From Sphingomonas sp. AOB5 (GTDB lineage Bacteria; Pseudomonadota; Alphaproteobacteria; Sphingomonadales; Sphingomonadaceae), in the NCBI RefSeq assembly GCF_029433115.1, contig NZ_JARNTV010000001.1, forward strand, positions 1 to 64,000: a stretch of 64,000 bases of DNA. The letters run 5' to 3'. Both the position numbers and the translations under genes were made by a program. How positions within the stretch are numbered: the first letter of the stretch is position 1; every line of letters begins with the position of its first letter. Below are positions 34,310 through 43,453 of this stretch, piece by piece. A model generated the notes under the pieces. That model did no database searches, was not told the origin of the DNA, and saw nothing but the letters and a program-made list of their open reading frames with translations.

Positions 34310-34335
34310 AAACCGGCGCTGGCAGGCGACGTTCC
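34310..34335 (-). promoter_or_regulatory. EcfG-like promoter (GGAAC-N16-GGTTT)
   Basis: GGAAC on the minus strand (34331-34335), then 16 bases and GGTTT (34310-34314), 38 bases before the hemerythrin start. Confidence 0.68.
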
Positions 34336-34408
34336 CTGCTAACGACTCGCAACAAATTCATCAGAATCAAATGCATATGCCGTGCGCTCATGCGAGCACG
34401 CGGCATTG

Positions 34409-34654
34409 CTACTCGCCTAGTGCCGCTGCGATCATTCGCTGCCAAACGGCAATGTCGCCAGCGCGCTCCATGGCCTCGTCAGGTTCGCGCAGCACCTTGA
34501 GCACCGCGACGGCATCGCCTTCGAATTCTCGCCAGGTCGAATCGACTGCGTCCGCCGCGTGGGCATCTTCCCCATCCGCATTAGCGCTGAGGCGCTGGCC
34601 TGCCAGTACCCGGGCAATCCGCTCGATCGCGGGCGTCGTCGCAATGTCCATCAT
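34409..34654 (-). CDS. Small conserved hypothetical protein
   Basis: 81 residues (MMDIATTPAIERIARVLAGQ, RLSANADGEDAHAADAVDSTW, EPDEAMERAGDIAVWQRMIAAALGE). Start at ATG 34654 is chosen for GGGAG five bases upstream. Proteins of this pattern (ERVARVLAG-RLSANA ... W-RM) are common in sphingomonads. Helical, cytoplasmic; function unknown. Confidence 0.65.
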   Translation of the reverse strand: MMDIATTPAIERIARVLAGQRLSANADGEDAHAADAVDSTWREFEGDAVAVLKVLREPDEAMERAGDIAVWQRMIAAALGE

Positions 34655-34759
34655 CCAGTCTCCCAAGCCACCCTAACGGTCCAGACTTTGTATCGTTGCC
34701 CGCACGGACGCACGGCCCATCCATTGGAGCATTGCCGACAGCCCGCGCGTTGCAGGACG

Positions 34760-35047
34760 ATGGGCGAGACGATTTCAGAGCTTCAGGACAGGATGGATGC
34801 GGCAGCAGCCGCATTGGATTTCGAGGAGGCGCGCAAGCTGCGCGACCGGATCAACCTCATGCGCGGCGGAGCGTCGCGGGAAGACGCGGAGCAGGCGGAT
34901 ACCGCAGGTCTCGTCCGACAAAAACCCGGCGCCATGGGCATCGGCACCAGTCAGCAGCGCGTCACGCCCCCGCAGGGCTGGAAGCCGCCGCGCAAGCCCG
35001 ACCCGATGACGAAGGGCGCCAGTCGCCGGGGCAAGGGCCGCCGGTGA
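34760..35047 (+). CDS. UvrB/UvrC-motif protein
   Basis: 95 residues from ATG at 34760 behind AGGA. Residues 1-36 match the UVR coiled-coil motif (ISELQDRMDAAAAALDFEEARKLRDRI), used by UvrB and UvrC to bind each other. The rest is basic and disordered (GGASREDAEQ...TPPQGWKPPRKPDPMTKGASRRGKGRR). It may interact with excision repair or protein quality control; known only as a family motif. Fits the repair theme. Confidence 0.8.
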   Translation: MGETISELQDRMDAAAAALDFEEARKLRDRINLMRGGASREDAEQADTAGLVRQKPGAMGIGTSQQRVTPPQGWKPPRKPDPMTKGASRRGKGRR

Positions 35048-35086
35048 ACGCGCTCATATCGCGCGCCCCCTGGCCGTCGATCGATC

Positions 35087-35263
35087 CTATCTGCTCAGAT
35101 ACTCGCGCACCTTGTCCGCCGAGCTGCCCACGGCATCCACGGCCTCCTGGAGGCGTTCGCGACTTACCCCGAGCGACTCCGTCCAGTCGCGAACCTCATA
35201 ATCCTCGGACATGTTGATACGATCACGGTCAGGTGATCCGGTTGCGGATTTATTGTCGGCCAT
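35087..35263 (-). CDS. DUF3606 domain protein
   Basis: 58 residues: MADNKSATGSPDRDRINMSE DYEVRDWTESLGVSRERLQE AVDAVGSSADKVREYL, with GGGAGA before the ATG. D-R-x-R-I-N--EDYEVRDWTxxLGVSxxxLxxAVxxVGxSxxxVxxYL is the DUF3606 pattern. Such proteins are small, probably helical DNA-associated factors of unknown role and often stress-induced. Confidence 0.85.
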   Translation of the reverse strand: MADNKSATGSPDRDRINMSEDYEVRDWTESLGVSRERLQEAVDAVGSSADKVREYLSR

Positions 35264-35433
35264 GATCCACTCTCCCTTGTTGGCGAGCGAAAAACTCCCG
35301 GGATTTGAATTGGATGCCATGGCCCCGCGATCTTCCGGCAGTATCCGTGTCTGCTGCCTCGGTGCTGCAAGAGAATTGCGGTCACGACGCGAAACAATTG
35401 GCACCCCCTGCCTCCCCCTCGCGTTTGGTCGCC

Positions 35434-35622
35434 ATGACCGAGAAGGATCAAATCGTGGCGGTGGGCCTATTGTCGGCGCGCGATCTCGAGCGCCTTGGGT
35501 CTGGCTTCGATCGCGCCTATGCGATCGCGGACGACAACATGTTCGAGCACCTGATAACGCTCCTCGACCGGATCGCCTGGCCCGGCGGTGCGGTCGGGGA
35601 CGATAGCACCCGCCTGGCCTGA
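35434..35622 (+). CDS. Small conserved hypothetical protein
   Basis: 62 residues (MTEKDQIVAVGLLSARDLER ... FDRAYAIADDNMFEHLITLLDRIAW). The xVxAVGxLxxRDLxxLGxGFDRxYxIxDDxMFxxLxxxLxxI pattern is common in sphingomonads. Divergent from DUF3606. Function unknown; resembles anti-sigma or NepR-like small helical proteins only in size. Confidence 0.65.
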   Translation: MTEKDQIVAVGLLSARDLERLGSGFDRAYAIADDNMFEHLITLLDRIAWPGGAVGDDSTRLA

Positions 35623-35655
35623 CCTGGCCCAGCGCTGCACGGGGAGACAAGGCAC

Positions 35656-36279
35656 ATGGAAGCCGCAGCGGCCTGGGTCGCACCGATCGCGACGATGATC
35701 GCAGCGATGATGACCGCCGCCAATCTTGGCGCTCGCATCACGGGCTGGGGGTTCGTAATCTTCACCGTCGGGTCGGTCGGCTGGTCGATCGTGGCTATAT
35801 CGAGCGGTCAGCAGAATCTGCTGCTCACGAACGGTTTTCTCACGCTGGTCAATCTGGTTGGCATCTGGCGATGGCTAGGCCGCCAGGCGCGCTATGAGGA
35901 CGGCGGAGCGACCGCAACCAGACGCAGCGCCGCCACGCGTGTGCCGACACTCTACGCGCTGGGCTCGTTCGCAGGTTCGAGGCTGATCGGCAAGGACGGC
36001 ACGGCGATCGGCGTGATTGTGGAGGCGATGCTTCGCTGCTCCGATGCGGGGATCGCCTATGTCGTCGTCAGCGAGGGTGGTATCGGCGGTGTCGGCGAAC
36101 GGCTCCACGCCCTGCATCCCGATGAGTTGCAGCTATCCGAAGACGGCGTTGCCTGCACCTTGAGCGCCTCCGATCTCGAACGGCGTCCGATCCTGTCACC
36201 CGGTGCCTGGCCTGCTGCATTCACGCCGGAAATGCGCACGACGGAACGGACGCACGCGTCCGGCTTTGCCGCCGCATGA
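35656..36279 (+). CDS. PRC-barrel-like domain protein with two membrane helices
   Basis: 207 residues. Two or three hydrophobic segments in residues 1-75 (VAPIATMIAAMMTAANLGA, GFVIFTVGSVGWSIVAI, LTLVNLVGIWRWLG). Then a PRC-barrel-like domain (YALGSFAGSRLIGKDGTAIGVIVEAMLRCSDAGIAYVVVSEGG), ending with DLERRPILSPGAWP. PRC-barrel proteins appear in RNA processing or stress contexts. The stop overlaps the next ATG (ATGA). Confidence 0.75.
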   Translation: MEAAAAWVAPIATMIAAMMTAANLGARITGWGFVIFTVGSVGWSIVAISSGQQNLLLTNGFLTLVNLVGIWRWLGRQARYEDGGATATRRSAATRVPTLYALGSFAGSRLIGKDGTAIGVIVEAMLRCSDAGIAYVVVSEGGIGGVGERLHALHPDELQLSEDGVACTLSASDLERRPILSPGAWPAAFTPEMRTTERTHASGFAAA

Positions 36280-37190
36280 GCACCCCGCTTGACTGCCTGG
36301 TGATTGGAGCCGGCCCTGCCGGACTGACCGCCGCTATCTATCTCGCCCGCTTCCACCTGGGCGTGCAAATCGTGGACGCCGGCAAGAGCCGGGCGGCTCT
36401 GATCCCGATGACGCATAATCATGCCGGGTACCCGGGCGGGATAAAGGGAACGGAGTTGCTCAAGCGCATGCACGAGCAGGCGGCCGGTGTCGGCGCCGCG
36501 ATAACCCAGGGTGTCATCGAGGGACTTGAACAGCACGATGGCCTCTTTGCCGCCACCCTCGGCGACCAAACCATTCTCGCGCGGACGGTGCTGCTGGCCA
36601 CCGGCGTGGTCAACAACCCGCCCCCGATCTCGCCGGAGCTTCATGGCATCGCACTTGAGCGCGGGCTGCTTCGCTATTGCCCGATCTGCGACGGGTATGA
36701 AGCGACCGACCAGAATATCGGCGTGATCGGCACGGGTACGCACGGCCACAAGGAAGCGATCTTCCTGCGCTCCTTTTCCAGCCGCGTGACGCTGATCGCA
36801 CCCGGCGGACCGCACGCGTTTCACGATACGGAACGCGAGGCGCTGGAGGGCGCCGGGGTCGCCATCATTGACGGTCCGTGTCAGTCGCTCCGCCTGGAGG
36901 ACCGAACCATTATCGTCCCCACACCCAGCGGCGACCATGGCTTCGACACGCTCTACCCGGCCCTTGGATCGGTCATCCGGTCGGAACTGGCGGTGCAACT
37001 CGGGGCTGAGGCCAGCGCCGATGGCTGCCTTGTGGTCGACGATCATCAACGCACCAGCATCGCCGGCCTCTACGCGGCGGGGGACGTTGCGAAGGGCCTC
37101 GACCAGATCAGCCATGCCATGGGGGAAGCGGGCGTCGCAGCGACCACGATCCGCAACGACCTTGCCGAGAACCGCCCGCTTCGTCGCTAA
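36276..37190 (+). CDS. Thioredoxin-reductase-like FAD oxidoreductase
   Basis: 304 residues. FAD Rossmann motif CLVIGAGPAGLTAAIYLARF (residues 7-26), redox-active-like CPICDG (~residues 134-139, as CATC in TrxR), a second nucleotide site (GVIGTGTHGHKEA, less canonical than GxGxxA) and the closing GLYAAGDVAKGLDQISHAMGEA. It likely passes electrons from NADPH to a thiol partner, but the NADPH site is atypical. Coupled to the PRC-barrel gene. Confidence 0.85.
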   Translation: MSTPLDCLVIGAGPAGLTAAIYLARFHLGVQIVDAGKSRAALIPMTHNHAGYPGGIKGTELLKRMHEQAAGVGAAITQGVIEGLEQHDGLFAATLGDQTILARTVLLATGVVNNPPPISPELHGIALERGLLRYCPICDGYEATDQNIGVIGTGTHGHKEAIFLRSFSSRVTLIAPGGPHAFHDTEREALEGAGVAIIDGPCQSLRLEDRTIIVPTPSGDHGFDTLYPALGSVIRSELAVQLGAEASADGCLVVDDHQRTSIAGLYAAGDVAKGLDQISHAMGEAGVAATTIRNDLAENRPLRR

Positions 37191-37304
37191 CCAGCACCGT
37201 TAATCCAGTCGCCCGCCACGGACCGCTCGCAACCGGAACGCCAATGCCGCCCTCGCGCAGTCGCCGCTGCGGTAATTTCGCCGAAGCCGGCGGTCAGGAT
37301 CCGC

Positions 37305-37766
37305 TTAAGGGGTCGATGATTTGAGACGAGCATCGCTATCGTCGACCGACTTTTCGCCGCCCGAAATAGCGGCCTCCACAAGAGCTCCGCCTACGCCAGC
37401 CAAGGCGGTTTGCGCCAGATTTTCCACCTGCTTGCGACCGGCTTCCACCGCATTGTCGGCTGCCTCACGCGCCACATCCCCAAGTTTATCGGCGACATCG
37501 CCCATCACCTTGGCTTCACGACGTGTTGAAGGAAGGAGCAGGGCGATACCGGCGCTGACCGCGGCCGTACCCGCAACAGCAGCCAGGGGATTAGCGCCAA
37601 CCTGTTTCGCACCGGCTTGAACCACGTCGCCCAATCGCTGGGCGACGCCGCGCGCAGCCGACTTCTTCGGCCCCGGACGAACGTTGCCGGGTTCGGCTGG
37701 CGTGGCGGCATGGCCTCCGGCTTTCGCAGAGCCAGGTCGCGCGGATTTGACTGGTTTCGTGCTCAT
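37305..37766 (-). CDS. Small Ala/Gly-rich membrane-anchored protein
   Basis: 153 residues: basic N-terminus (MSTKPVKSARPGSAKAGGHA), one hydrophobic stretch (PLAAVAGTAAVSAGIALLL ~residue 60), then a polar amphipathic helix (GDVADKLGDVAREAADNAVEAGRKQVENLAQTAL). The organisation resembles DUF883/CsbD-like or nutrient-deprivation proteins. Its start overlaps the upstream stop by four bases. Likely part of the EcfG-controlled pair. Confidence 0.65.
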   Translation of the reverse strand: MSTKPVKSARPGSAKAGGHAATPAEPGNVRPGPKKSAARGVAQRLGDVVQAGAKQVGANPLAAVAGTAAVSAGIALLLPSTRREAKVMGDVADKLGDVAREAADNAVEAGRKQVENLAQTALAGVGGALVEAAISGGEKSVDDSDARLKSSTP

Positions 37767-38236
37767 GCCGCCGCCTCCATCTCAAATGGCACCTTTCCGG
37801 CGACAGGTTGACGCATTCCCGCCTTTGCGATGCGGCCAATCAGAAGTCCTGCGATCGAGGCCACACCGATCGCAACGCCGGGGTGCCGGGTGATCAGCGA
37901 GCGCGCGCCATCGACCATATCGCCAACACTTTGGCGATCCAGACTCTGGGCGACAGTCTCCACCACATCGCCGCCGCGATGAACCAGGCCGCCGACCCCG
38001 CTGCCGAACTGGTCGCCGGCGCCGTCGGCGAGGTCACGGATGACTTCCACCACGATACCGAGCTTCTGCACCGCATCCTGCTTCCGCCCATCGGCGAATT
38101 CACCGGCCTTGGCGAAGGCCAACTCGGAAAGCCCGCCCGCCTGGCCTTTCACTTGTTCTACAAGGCGATTGGCCGCGCCGTCAGGTGCGGAACCTTCATT
38201 TGCCTCTGGTTCGATATCGATCCCGGTCGAAGCCAC
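37763..38236 (-). CDS. Nutrient-deprivation-type stress protein
   Basis: 157 residues from GTG at 38236 behind AGGAGG. Long amphipathic region (LVEQVKGQAGGLSELAFAKAGEFADG, VEVIRDLADGAGDQFGSGVGGLVHRGGDVVETVAQSLDRQSVGDMVDGARSL) and a C-terminal membrane helix (HPGVAIGVASIAGLLIGRIA). It is close to rhizobial nutrient-deprivation-induced proteins in layout. Preceded by an EcfG-like promoter at good distance. Inner membrane associated, function unknown. Confidence 0.7.
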   Translation of the reverse strand: MASTGIDIEPEANEGSAPDGAANRLVEQVKGQAGGLSELAFAKAGEFADGRKQDAVQKLGIVVEVIRDLADGAGDQFGSGVGGLVHRGGDVVETVAQSLDRQSVGDMVDGARSLITRHPGVAIGVASIAGLLIGRIAKAGMRQPVAGKVPFEMEAAA

Positions 38237-38266
38237 ACTGTCCTCCTGTGTTGCGGTGACCAGCCT

Positions 38267-38292
38267 GAACAGCTCTCGCACGCCAGGGTTCC
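38267..38292 (-). promoter_or_regulatory. EcfG-like promoter (GGAAC-N16-TGTTC)
   Basis: GGAAC on the minus strand (38288-38292) and TGTTC (38267-38271) about 31 bases before the 38236 GTG start. Confidence 0.72.
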
Positions 38293-38329
38293 GGCCTAAG
38301 TAATTGAATTTCATACCGCTCAGATGAGG

Positions 38330-38355
38330 GGAACGAAGGACCGTGGTCGAAGTTG
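38330..38355 (+). promoter_or_regulatory. EcfG-like promoter (GGAAC-N16-AGTTG)
   Basis: GGAAC at 38330-38334 and AGTTG at 38351-38355, 60 bases before the Mfd-like gene. Back to back with the promoter at 38267. Confidence 0.7.
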
Positions 38356-38415
38356 TGCGCCCGTGCTCGGCGAATGATCGCCGCATCATTGCCGTCCTGC
38401 GGCGCGAGGAAGAAA

Positions 38416-41400
38416 ATGCGCGTCGGTGTCCAAAGTTCGGGCGAAACCCATGCCAGTTCGTCCCAGCGCGTGCTGACGCCTGTCGGCATGGTGGCAGTCG
38501 CACTGGCGAACGCGCTCCTGGACGGGAATGTCATGTTCGTCGCCTCCGACGAGCAACGCGCCGAAGCGGTGGCGGAGGCGCTGCGCTGCGCCGTCCCGGA
38601 CGCGGAAGTGATTCATTGCCCCTCGAGCGATGCGCTCCCGGGCGATTCATCGCCTGCCTCGCCCGCGAATGTCGGCCGGCGGGTAGCCGCGCTGCGCCGG
38701 GCGCGCAAAGCCCATGCGGATGCTGTCCGGGCGGTCGCCCTGATTACCACGGCCGAAGCGGCCGCCAACGCGGTTGCTCCGCCTTTCGCATTTGACGCAG
38801 CGCCGCCCGCGCTGCGTGCAGGCGACGCACTCGATGCAGAAGCCTTTACGGCGACGCTGGAGGAAATCGGATATTTCGCCGATGACCGCGTCGATGAGCC
38901 TGGCGAAATGGCCGTTCGCGGACAGGTGATCGACCTGTTTCCCGCCGACGCCATTCTCCCGGCCCGCATTGAACTCGACGATGGCCGTATCCTGGGGATC
39001 CGCACCTATGACCCCGTCACTCAGCTGGGCAACGATCCGCTGGATATGCTCGAGATCGGGCGGGCGTCCGAACCGTCGCTTGGCGGGGACTGGACCTCGC
39101 TGTTCGACCATATGCCCGACGCGGCGATCGCGGCTGATCCGGACGCTGGGGAGCGCCGGGACCGGTTCGTCGCACTTGCTCGCGATCCTGCCGGGACCGG
39201 GCGGGATGCTCCGGTCGTCGACCAGGCGGTCTGGGAAGCGGCGACCGCGGCACGGCGGAAAATCGATCTTGGCGATACTGACCTGACCGATGCGCCGAGG
39301 TTCGTCGAACGCAAGGCACCGCTCCGCGCATTTGCCCGCGCAGCCGCAAGGACGTTCGAAGCGGGCGGACGCGTCGTGGTGCTGGGCGCGGCGCGCGATC
39401 TTCGCTTCCTCGCTCCGCGTCTGGCCAAGGTCACTGGCGCTTCATCGGTGCAGTTGTCACAGTGGCGGGACCTCCAGACGGTCGACCCCGGCACGCTGGC
39501 GTTGTTGGAGATGCCGCTCGACCGCGGCTGGACCGTGCCGGGCCTGCTCGCCGTTGCGGCCAGCGATCTGCTCGGCAGCCGGGCCCACACCGCGGACGCT
39601 TCCCATAGCAATGCGGACGTGTTGCGCGGACAGACGGGCGATATCCGCCTCGGCGATGTCGTCGTCCATGAGGAGTTCGGGATCGGCAAGGTCGCGGGCC
39701 TCGAGGCTATGCATGGCGATGCGGAGGATGCAGGAGAAGCCATAGTCCTGGAATATGCCGGCGGTGCCCGCAGGCTGATGCCTGTCACGGACGCCGACCG
39801 CCTGTGGCGGTATGGCGCGGATGCGGAAGCGGTGACGCTCGACAAGCTGGATGGTTCGAGCTGGGAGAAGCGCCGCGGCGCCATCGATCTCGCCATTGCG
39901 GAAAGCGCGCGGGGCCTGACGGCGCTGGCAGTCGAACGCGATGGCCGCTCGGCCCCGGTGCTGGATCCGGATGCGGCCGCCTATGAGCGCTTCGTTTCGG
40001 GCTTTCCCTTCACCGAGACGCCCGATCAGGCGCGCGCGATTTCCGCGGTCCGCGGCGAACTGGCCTCGGGCAAGCCGATGGACAGGCTAGTCGTCGGCGA
40101 TGTCGGCTACGGCAAGACCGAAGTCGCGATGCGCGCAGTGGCGCTGGCGGTCCTGGCAGGCAAGCAGGCAGTGGTCGCCGCCCCGACGACCGTGCTCGTC
40201 CGTCAGCATCTCGAAAGTTTCCGCAGGCGGTTCAAAGGTACGGACATCGTCGTCGCCGGTCTTTCGCGCCTGTCGAGCGCTGCCGAGAAAAAGGCGGTCA
40301 AGGAGGGACTGGCGGACGGCTCGGTGCATATCGTCATTGGCACCGGGGCGGTGGCCAGTGCAGACTATAGCAGCCTCGCGCTTGTCGTGATCGACGAGGA
40401 ACAGCGCTTCGGCACGGCCGACAAGGCCAAGTTGCGCGGGCTTTCGGCCGATTGTCATATCCTCACCCTGACGGCGACGCCGATCCCGCGGACGCTGCAG
40501 ACGGCATTGGTCGGCCTTCAACAGGTATCGGTGATCGCAACGCCACCTGCGCGACGCCAGCCGATCCGCACCAGCGTCGGCGTGTTCGAGCCTGCGACGG
40601 TCCGCACTGCCTTGATGCGCGAGAAGGGGCGTGGCGGGCAGAGCTTCGTCGTCGTGTCGCGGATCGAGGACATGGCGCCGATGGCCGAGAAGCTGGCGGC
40701 GCTGGTCCCCGATCTGCGCATTGCCCAGGCGCACGGCAAGATGCCGGCCGCCGAAATCGACGAGGCGATGGTCTCATTCGCAAACGGTGACGGGGATGTG
40801 CTGCTCGCGACCAACATCATCGAAGCGGGGCTCGACGTCCCGCGCGCCAACACCATGATCGTGTGGCGCGCCGACCGCTTCGGCCTCTCGCAGCTTCATC
40901 AGCTACGCGGGCGCGTCGGGCGCGGCAGCCGGCGCGGACAGATCCTGCTGCTGACCGACCCGGATGCGACGATCGCCGATGCGACGCTGAAGCGGCTGCG
41001 CACGCTTCAGGCTTTCGATCGCCTGGGCGCGGGCTTCGCGATCAGCGCCCGCGATCTCGACATGCGCGGCGCGGGCGATCTGCTGGGCGACGCACAGGCC
41101 GGGCATATGAAGCTGATCGGAGTCGACCTCTACCAGCATTTGCTGGGCGGCGCGCTTCGGGCTGCGCGCGGCGAACAGGTCGATGTCTGGTCGCCCGAGC
41201 TCAACCTCGGCGTGGCCGGACGCCTGCCGGAGAGCTGGATTCCGGAGGCCGACACGCGGATCGGTCTGTACGCCCGGCTGGCGCGCCTGAGCGACGCGGC
41301 GGGCCTCGATGCCTTCGAGCTTGAGATCGAGGACCGGTTCGGCGCAGCGCCGGACGATGTTCAGAGGATGCTCGCCATCGCCCATGTCAGATTGTTGGCG

Positions 41401-41607
41401 CGCGAGATGGGGATTGGGAGAATCGATGCCGGTCCGGCCGCGATCGCGCTGACGCCGCGGCCCGGCACCTTGATCGACACCGCCGCGACGGCGCTCGAAG
41501 ACCGCAACGGCCGCCTGATCCTCGCCCACAGGATCGACGCTGCCGACGAGCGGCTCGAGCGGGTGCGCTCGCTACTGGAGGAGCTGGCCGGCGCGAGCGG
41601 CGACTAG
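38416..41607 (+). CDS. Mfd-like transcription-repair coupling helicase
   Basis: 1063 residues from ATG at 38416 behind GAGGAAG. An N-terminal UvrB-like region spans ~1-250. The RNA-polymerase-interaction-like domain follows (DIRLGDVVVHEEFGIGKVAGLE). RecG/Mfd helicase motifs are Walker A GDVGYGKTEVAM (~residue 561), DEEQ (~659) and LRGRVGRG. The C-terminal TRCF domain is PELNLGVAGRLPESWIPEADTRIGLYARLARL. It is about 100 residues shorter than typical Mfd and probably a second, island-borne copy rather than the housekeeping one. EcfG-like control suggests use in stress. Confidence 0.9.
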   Translation: MRVGVQSSGETHASSSQRVLTPVGMVAVALANALLDGNVMFVASDEQRAEAVAEALRCAVPDAEVIHCPSSDALPGDSSPASPANVGRRVAALRRARKAHADAVRAVALITTAEAAANAVAPPFAFDAAPPALRAGDALDAEAFTATLEEIGYFADDRVDEPGEMAVRGQVIDLFPADAILPARIELDDGRILGIRTYDPVTQLGNDPLDMLEIGRASEPSLGGDWTSLFDHMPDAAIAADPDAGERRDRFVALARDPAGTGRDAPVVDQAVWEAATAARRKIDLGDTDLTDAPRFVERKAPLRAFARAAARTFEAGGRVVVLGAARDLRFLAPRLAKVTGASSVQLSQWRDLQTVDPGTLALLEMPLDRGWTVPGLLAVAASDLLGSRAHTADASHSNADVLRGQTGDIRLGDVVVHEEFGIGKVAGLEAMHGDAEDAGEAIVLEYAGGARRLMPVTDADRLWRYGADAEAVTLDKLDGSSWEKRRGAIDLAIAESARGLTALAVERDGRSAPVLDPDAAAYERFVSGFPFTETPDQARAISAVRGELASGKPMDRLVVGDVGYGKTEVAMRAVALAVLAGKQAVVAAPTTVLVRQHLESFRRRFKGTDIVVAGLSRLSSAAEKKAVKEGLADGSVHIVIGTGAVASADYSSLALVVIDEEQRFGTADKAKLRGLSADCHILTLTATPIPRTLQTALVGLQQVSVIATPPARRQPIRTSVGVFEPATVRTALMREKGRGGQSFVVVSRIEDMAPMAEKLAALVPDLRIAQAHGKMPAAEIDEAMVSFANGDGDVLLATNIIEAGLDVPRANTMIVWRADRFGLSQLHQLRGRVGRGSRRGQILLLTDPDATIADATLKRLRTLQAFDRLGAGFAISARDLDMRGAGDLLGDAQAGHMKLIGVDLYQHLLGGALRAARGEQVDVWSPELNLGVAGRLPESWIPEADTRIGLYARLARLSDAAGLDAFELEIEDRFGAAPDDVQRMLAIAHVRLLAREMGIGRIDAGPAAIALTPRPGTLIDTAATALEDRNGRLILAHRIDAADERLERVRSLLEELAGASGD

Positions 41608-41623
41608 CGATTGGCCCCAGCCG

Positions 41624-42605
41624 CTAACGGATATCGGCAAGCTCGGATGGGCGCAGCGCATAGTCGAGCTGTTCCATACGGCATTGCCGGGGCGCCTTGT
41701 CGGGCCGCCAGCGAACGAGCCCGGTACCGTGACGGAAGCGGTCGCCGGTGACCTGGTCGAAGCTGACCTCGACGACGAGTTCGGGCTTCAGCGGAATCCA
41801 TTCGCTTTCCTTGCCGTCATTCCACCGGCTCGGTCCGCCCGGTGCCTTTCCGGTAAATCCGGGTGCGGCGATCAGTGCGTCCAGCCGTTCGGTCAGCTCG
41901 GCGCGGTCAGCCTTGGCCAGCGCGGAGGTGAAGCCGACATGGTTGAGCAAGCCTGCATCGTCGTAAAGCCCCAGCAGTAGCGATGCGACCAGCGGTCCGT
42001 CCTTGGCGCGGCGGAATCCTCCAACCACGCAGTCCGCGGTGCGGTGCCGCTTGACCTTGAGCATCGCGCGTTCGCCGGGCCGATAGGGTTCGTCGAGAGG
42101 CTTGGCGATGACACCGTCCAGTGCGCCGCCACTCGCCGTGAGCCATGCCTCGGCCCCTGCGAGACTCGCGGTATGAGGGGAGAGCAGAAGCACTGCACTG
42201 CCATCGCGCGAATGGAAGCGCTTAAGCGCCGCCCGCCGATCGGCGAGAGGACAGTCGATCAGTGCCGCGCCCTCCAGCGCGAGGCAATCGAACAGCATCA
42301 GCTGCGCAGGGGTTTCGCGCGAAAGCCGGAGGATTCGGCTCTCGGCCGGATGCAGCCGCGCCTGCAGAGCGTCGAAAGACAGCGCGCCGCTGAGGGGCAG
42401 AATCAACTCGCCATCGAGGACATAGTCGTCGCAGCGGGTCGCCTGATTTGGATCGCAGCTCAACCGCTTCGCCCAGGCGCGATGCGATAGCGCGAAACCC
42501 ATCCCATTTGGGTTCGAACTGCCAGCCCGGCTCCTGCGGCAGCGCTTCTACCAGCTTGGCTTCCATTGGCTCGGTCGCGGCTAGCGGGTGCATCCTGTCG
42601 GTCAT
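41624..42605 (-). pseudogene. ATP-dependent DNA ligase with internal deletion and frameshift
   Basis: The first frame begins MTDRMHPLAATEPMEAKLVE, includes adenylation Lys in FEPKWDGFRAI and runs to ELRSKSGDPLRR. The second frame resumes at DYVLDGELILPLSGALSFDALQARL and continues to SFDQVTGDRFRHGTGLVRWRPDK. Between them the expected ~15 residues before VLDGEL are absent and the frame changes, near 42424-42440. Both halves are otherwise normal LigD/LigC-type ligase sequence. The start overlaps the exonuclease stop (ATGA). Probably inactive, unless the break is an assembly error. Confidence 0.75.
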
Positions 42606-43399
42606 GCCTTGCGCGTCCGCTTCGGCTTGTCCGCCAGCTCGACCCAGACCGGCGCATGGTCGCTGGTCTTTTCCCAGCCGCGAACATGCATGTCGACCTG
42701 TGCGTCCACGAGCCGGCCGGCAAGTGCGGGGCTGAGCAGGAGATGGTCGATCCGGAGTCCCGCGTTGCGCCCATAGGCGTTCCGGAAATAGTCCCAGAAC
42801 GTGTAGATCGTTTGGTTGGGATGGATCGTTCTCAGCGCGTCGGTCCAGCCCTGCCCAGTCAGGCGGAAGAAGGCCTCGCGCACTTCCGGCGCGAATAACG
42901 CGTCGTCGAGCCAGCGCTCGGGTTTATAGACGTCGCGCTCGGTCGGCATGACGTTGAAGTCGCCCGCCAGCATTACCGGCAGCCCCGACTCCAGCAGCCC
43001 AGCGGCATGCTCGATCAGCTTGTCGAACCAGCGCAGCTTGTAGTCGAACTTGGGGCCCGGGCGAGGATTGCCATTGGGCAGATACAGGCCGCCGATTAGC
43101 AGCCCGTTCACCGCCGCTTCGATGTAGCGGCTCTGGCCGGGATCTGGGTCTAGCGGTAGCCCGCGGCGGGTTTCATGAATTTCGCCGACCCGGCTCAGCA
43201 TGGCGACGCCGTTCCAGCTTTTCTGCCCGTGCCAGATGGCGTCATATCCAAGGTCGCGGATCGCAGCCTCCGGAAACCTCTCCTGCGGTGCCTTCAATTC
43301 CTGAAGCACGACGATATCGGGCTCGCGCTCAGCCAGCCAGCGCAGGAGTACCGGCAGGCGCCCGTTGACGCCGTTCACATTGTAAGTCGCGATCTTCAC
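42602..43399 (-). CDS. xthA: Exodeoxyribonuclease III / AP endonuclease
   Basis: 265 residues from GTG at 43399, giving the usual MKIATYNVNGVNGRLPVLL opening. Catalytic features of the ExoIII family: LQELKAPQERFP (metal Glu), GGLYLPNGNP (Tyr), MLAGDFNVMP (Asp/Asn) and TSDHAPVWVEL (final Asp-His). It cleaves abasic sites and removes 3' blocks in base excision repair. The GAL-type insert YTFWDYFRNAYGRNAGLRIDHLLLSP is typical. Heads the pair with the broken ligase. An EcfG-like motif with CGTCT lies at 43407-43432 but is too close to the start to trust. Confidence 0.93.
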   Translation of the reverse strand: MKIATYNVNGVNGRLPVLLRWLAEREPDIVVLQELKAPQERFPEAAIRDLGYDAIWHGQKSWNGVAMLSRVGEIHETRRGLPLDPDPGQSRYIEAAVNGLLIGGLYLPNGNPRPGPKFDYKLRWFDKLIEHAAGLLESGLPVMLAGDFNVMPTERDVYKPERWLDDALFAPEVREAFFRLTGQGWTDALRTIHPNQTIYTFWDYFRNAYGRNAGLRIDHLLLSPALAGRLVDAQVDMHVRGWEKTSDHAPVWVELADKPKRTRKA

Positions 43400-43453
43400 G
43401 CCCAACAGACGTTTCGGCGCAGCAGCTGTTCCGCCGCCATCGCGCCGTGCAAC

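Noticed and set aside
43407..43432. EcfG-like GGAAC-N16-CGTCT before the exonuclease
   Set aside because: The -10 lacks CGTT and the implied start falls on the start codon, so the match is probably chance.
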